Shown piece after piece: positions 61,766 through 64,000 of a stretch of 64,000 bases of DNA; the first letter of the stretch is position 1, and every line of letters starts with the position of its first letter. Source of the DNA: Niastella soli (lineage in GTDB: Bacteria; Bacteroidota; Bacteroidia; Chitinophagales; Chitinophagaceae). The stretch spans positions 2,075,061-2,139,060 of the forward strand of contig NZ_JAGHKO010000001.1 of the NCBI RefSeq assembly GCF_017742245.1, read 5' to 3'. A program made the translations under genes and the position numbers. Below the pieces are notes generated by a model, which was given only the letters and a program-made list of their open reading frames with translations, searched no databases and was not told where the DNA came from.

Positions 61766-64000
61766 ATGAAAACAGCAATTCCAACAGGTTGGCTGCTTGT
61801 GACCAAAACTTTGTACAACGGCCTCTTCCCCAAAATGAACCGCATTAACAAATTGAAGTATGGTGTGTTAGCGTCTGTAGCCCTGTTGGTGTGTTCTTCA
61901 GCTATTTCCCAAACCGTAGCATTGATCGAGATCTCCGGAACGGTGATCAATGATGAAAAAAAGCTACCCTTATCCGATGTAAGTGTACAAATAAAAGGAT
62001 CGGTAACGGGGACTATTACTGACAATACCGGCAGCTTTATTCTGCGTACCAAGCAGAAATTGCCCTTTACCCTGGTTTTTACTTCAGTAGGTTTTAAACC
62101 ACAGGAACTGGAAGTAAAAAGCCTCGGTTCCAAGCTACAGGTGGCTATGGTAACCCAAACCGTACTGGGAAATGAAGTAGTAGTAACTGCTTCGCGGGTA
62201 CCGGAAAGCATTTTGAAATCGCCGGTAGCTATTCAGAAGCTGGACATCCGCGCGATCAAAGAAACCCCGGCGCCTAACTTTTACGACGCCCTGGAAAATG
62301 TAAAGGGCGTACAAATGACCACGTCAAGCTTAACCTTTAAAGTACCCAATACCCGTGGGTTTAATATCCCCAACAACTTCCGCTTTATGCAGTTGGTTGA
62401 TGGGGTGGATATGCAGGCTGCAACATTGGGTGTTCCTCTCGGAAATGCCATTGGCCCCACCGAGTTGGATATTCAAAGCGTGGAAATTACACCCGGTGCC
62501 GCTTCAGCCTTATATGGGATGAATGCGATAAACGGGATGGCTAACCTGCTAACGAAGAATCCTTTTAATAGCCAGGGGTTGAGCCTTTACCACAAAACTG
62601 GTGTTAACCATGTTGATGGCATCGATCATTCGCCTGCATTATTGACCGAATCGGCCATCAGGTATGCAAAAGCGCTGTTCCATAATAAATTTGCCTTCAA
62701 GGTAAACGTGGGTTACATGCAGGGGATCGACTGGCGTTCCAATACCCGCCTCGATCAAAACCCGAACAACCTAAAAAGCGCGAACCCTAACTTCCCATCC
62801 TTGAATGGCGAGAACAACGCCGCCTTCGACGGTTGGAATAAATATGGTGACGATGCGTTGGCAGGTAGTAATACGTCTGCTATCAGCGGGTTGACCATTG
62901 ATAATAAACCCAACCAAACTTTGCGTGTAGTACGCAGCGGTTATTGGGAAACCGACCTGGTAAGCCCCAAAGTAAGCAACCTGAAAGTTGATCTGGCGGC
63001 ACATTACCGCATAACTGAAAACGCGGAGTTATCTTATTCATACCGCTTTGGCCAAATGGACGGCGTATTTCAACGCGGTAACAAAATACGGCTCGACAAT
63101 GTAAAAGTGCAAAACCATCACCTGGAGTTGAAAGGTAGCAATTATGTAATCCGCAGTTATATGTCAATCGAAAATACGGGTGACTCTTATAACGTAAAAC
63201 CACTGGCAGATAACCTTGATCTGGCGAGCGGTGGTTCGCAAACCGCCTGGGCTACCAAATATAAAAATGCGCTGCTAGAATATGCTGCGAACAATGGCGG
63301 CAATTTAACATCCGCTAACCTGGCAGCAGCCAATGTGTATGCCCGGGGAAAAGCAGATGCCGGTCGCGTTGAGCCGGGTACGCCCGAGTTTGATGCATTG
63401 AAGAACACCATTACCAAGATCAATAACTGGGATATAAAATCAGGCACCATTCCCGATGCACCTTCAACCGGTGGTGCAGCTCTGGTACAAAAAAGCCGCA
63501 TGTACCACACCGAAGCACAGTGGGACCTGTCAAAATACACCAAAGTATTTGACCTGCTGGTTGGTGGCGATGCCCGTATTTACGAAGTGATCCCTGATGG
63601 AAATAATTTCGTTGATTTCAGTCGCCCTATTGCAGACCGCAACAAACCGGTAGTGGTAGATGGTAAAGTGCCCGACAGCAGCGATTTTGGCAGTAACGTA
63701 TATTATAAAAAATTCGGCGGCTTTGCACAGGTTACCAAAACCCTTTTCAACGATAAATTGAAATTGTTTGGATCATTACGGTATGATTACAATCCCGAAT
63801 TTGATCCCAAATTCACCCCCCGCTTGGCGGCAGTATACACCGTCAATCAACGTCATAATTTTCGCTTCACTTATCAGCAAGGATACCGCTTCCCGGCCTT
63901 GTTTGAAGCATTGTCATACGTAAACAATGGCCGCGTAAAACGCGTGGGCAGCTTATCTTATATCAATGAAGGATTGGGCTACCTGGAAAACAGTTATACC
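61766..64000 (+). CDS. TonB-dependent receptor, N-terminal and central part (runs off the window)
   Basis: 745 codons without a stop up to the right edge. A long N-terminus precedes the signal peptide: the Met at 61835 (MNRINKLKYGVLASVALLVC) is an alternative start. After the signal comes a carboxypeptidase-D regulatory-like domain (ISGTVINDEKKLPLSDVSVQIKGSVTGT), the plug (APNFYDALENVKGVQ, GASALYGMNAINGMAN) and beta-barrel strands, up to FRFTYQQGYRFPALFEALS. It follows the sulfate operon and shares its regulatory motif, so uptake of a sulfur compound or iron source is inferred. No SusD partner is visible. Confidence 0.92.
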   Translation, partial: MKTAIPTGWLLVTKTLYNGLFPKMNRINKLKYGVLASVALLVCSSAISQTVALIEISGTVINDEKKLPLSDVSVQIKGSVTGTITDNTGSFILRTKQKLPFTLVFTSVGFKPQELEVKSLGSKLQVAMVTQTVLGNEVVVTASRVPESILKSPVAIQKLDIRAIKETPAPNFYDALENVKGVQMTTSSLTFKVPNTRGFNIPNNFRFMQLVDGVDMQAATLGVPLGNAIGPTELDIQSVEITPGAASALYGMNAINGMANLLTKNPFNSQGLSLYHKTGVNHVDGIDHSPALLTESAIRYAKALFHNKFAFKVNVGYMQGIDWRSNTRLDQNPNNLKSANPNFPSLNGENNAAFDGWNKYGDDALAGSNTSAISGLTIDNKPNQTLRVVRSGYWETDLVSPKVSNLKVDLAAHYRITENAELSYSYRFGQMDGVFQRGNKIRLDNVKVQNHHLELKGSNYVIRSYMSIENTGDSYNVKPLADNLDLASGGSQTAWATKYKNALLEYAANNGGNLTSANLAAANVYARGKADAGRVEPGTPEFDALKNTITKINNWDIKSGTIPDAPSTGGAALVQKSRMYHTEAQWDLSKYTKVFDLLVGGDARIYEVIPDGNNFVDFSRPIADRNKPVVVDGKVPDSSDFGSNVYYKKFGGFAQVTKTLFNDKLKLFGSLRYDYNPEFDPKFTPRLAAVYTVNQRHNFRFTYQQGYRFPALFEALSYVNNGRVKRVGSLSYINEGLGYLENSYT

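Overview
The window reads as chromosomal DNA of a Bacteroidota bacterium, most likely family Chitinophagaceae (Niastella/Chitinophaga-like; this placement is inference). Supporting signs: promoters of the TAnnTTTG (-7) type instead of sigma70 boxes, a fused LpxC-FabZ, an ftsX-DUF3098-uppP cluster, a PorX-type response regulator of the type IX secretion system, almost no Shine-Dalgarno sequences, and a TonB-dependent receptor with a carboxypeptidase-regulatory-like N-terminus. No rRNA, tRNA, CRISPR array, prophage or intact insertion sequence was seen.

Layout. 1-4.4 kb: end of a D-2-hydroxyacid dehydrogenase, greA, a HIT protein, ruvC, a flippase-like membrane protein and a DUF3108 protein. 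4.9-9.4 kb (minus): MBL hydrolase, UMF1-type MFS permease, and the ftsX-DUF3098-uppP envelope cluster. 9.6-16.9 kb: leuS and small or uncharacterised genes (secreted protein, M23 peptidase, DUF1203 and others). 17-22 kb: ruvB, an orphan OmpR-type regulator, a GroES-like protein, a DUF853 ATPase and a lipoprotein. 22.3-27 kb (minus): recQ, a four-helix-bundle protein and a copper-type P-ATPase whose 3' end has been tandemly duplicated. 27-32.5 kb: tsaE, alanine dehydrogenase, and two secreted paralogues separated by a repeat-rich non-coding island. 32.7-39.5 kb: the lipid A cluster (HD protein, lpxD, lpxC-fabZ, lpxA, ABC ATPase) interrupted by a di-haem cytochrome on the other strand. 39.6-47 kb: porX, a PhnP-like hydrolase, a truncated-looking FIST/response-regulator pair, a ComEA-like protein, acyl-CoA dehydrogenase and a cytochrome c. 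47-50.2 kb (minus): two clpP genes and clpX.

50.6-61.5 kb is one compact assimilatory sulfate reduction operon: cysH, cysD, cysN, cysE, cysK, SUMT, cysJ, cysI, and a fusion of a Met8-like siroheme synthase domain to a TSUP permease. Together these activate sulfate, reduce it to sulfide, make the siroheme needed by CysI, fix sulfide into cysteine, and probably move the sulfur oxyanion across the membrane. A TonB-dependent receptor follows and runs off the window.

The most interesting signal is ahead of this operon. A good promoter (TTTG-N18-TATCTTTG) is followed about 20 nt later by an unannotated 22-codon ORF whose last nine residues contain five cysteines. This looks like a cysteine-sensing leader peptide (attenuator). 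A 19-bp motif next to that promoter occurs three more times, about 80 bp apart, in the leader of the TonB receptor, between terminator-like hairpins. This points to a shared sulfur regulon. A second theme is intergenic DNA rich in exact 7-bp-period tandem repeats and dispersed hairpin elements.
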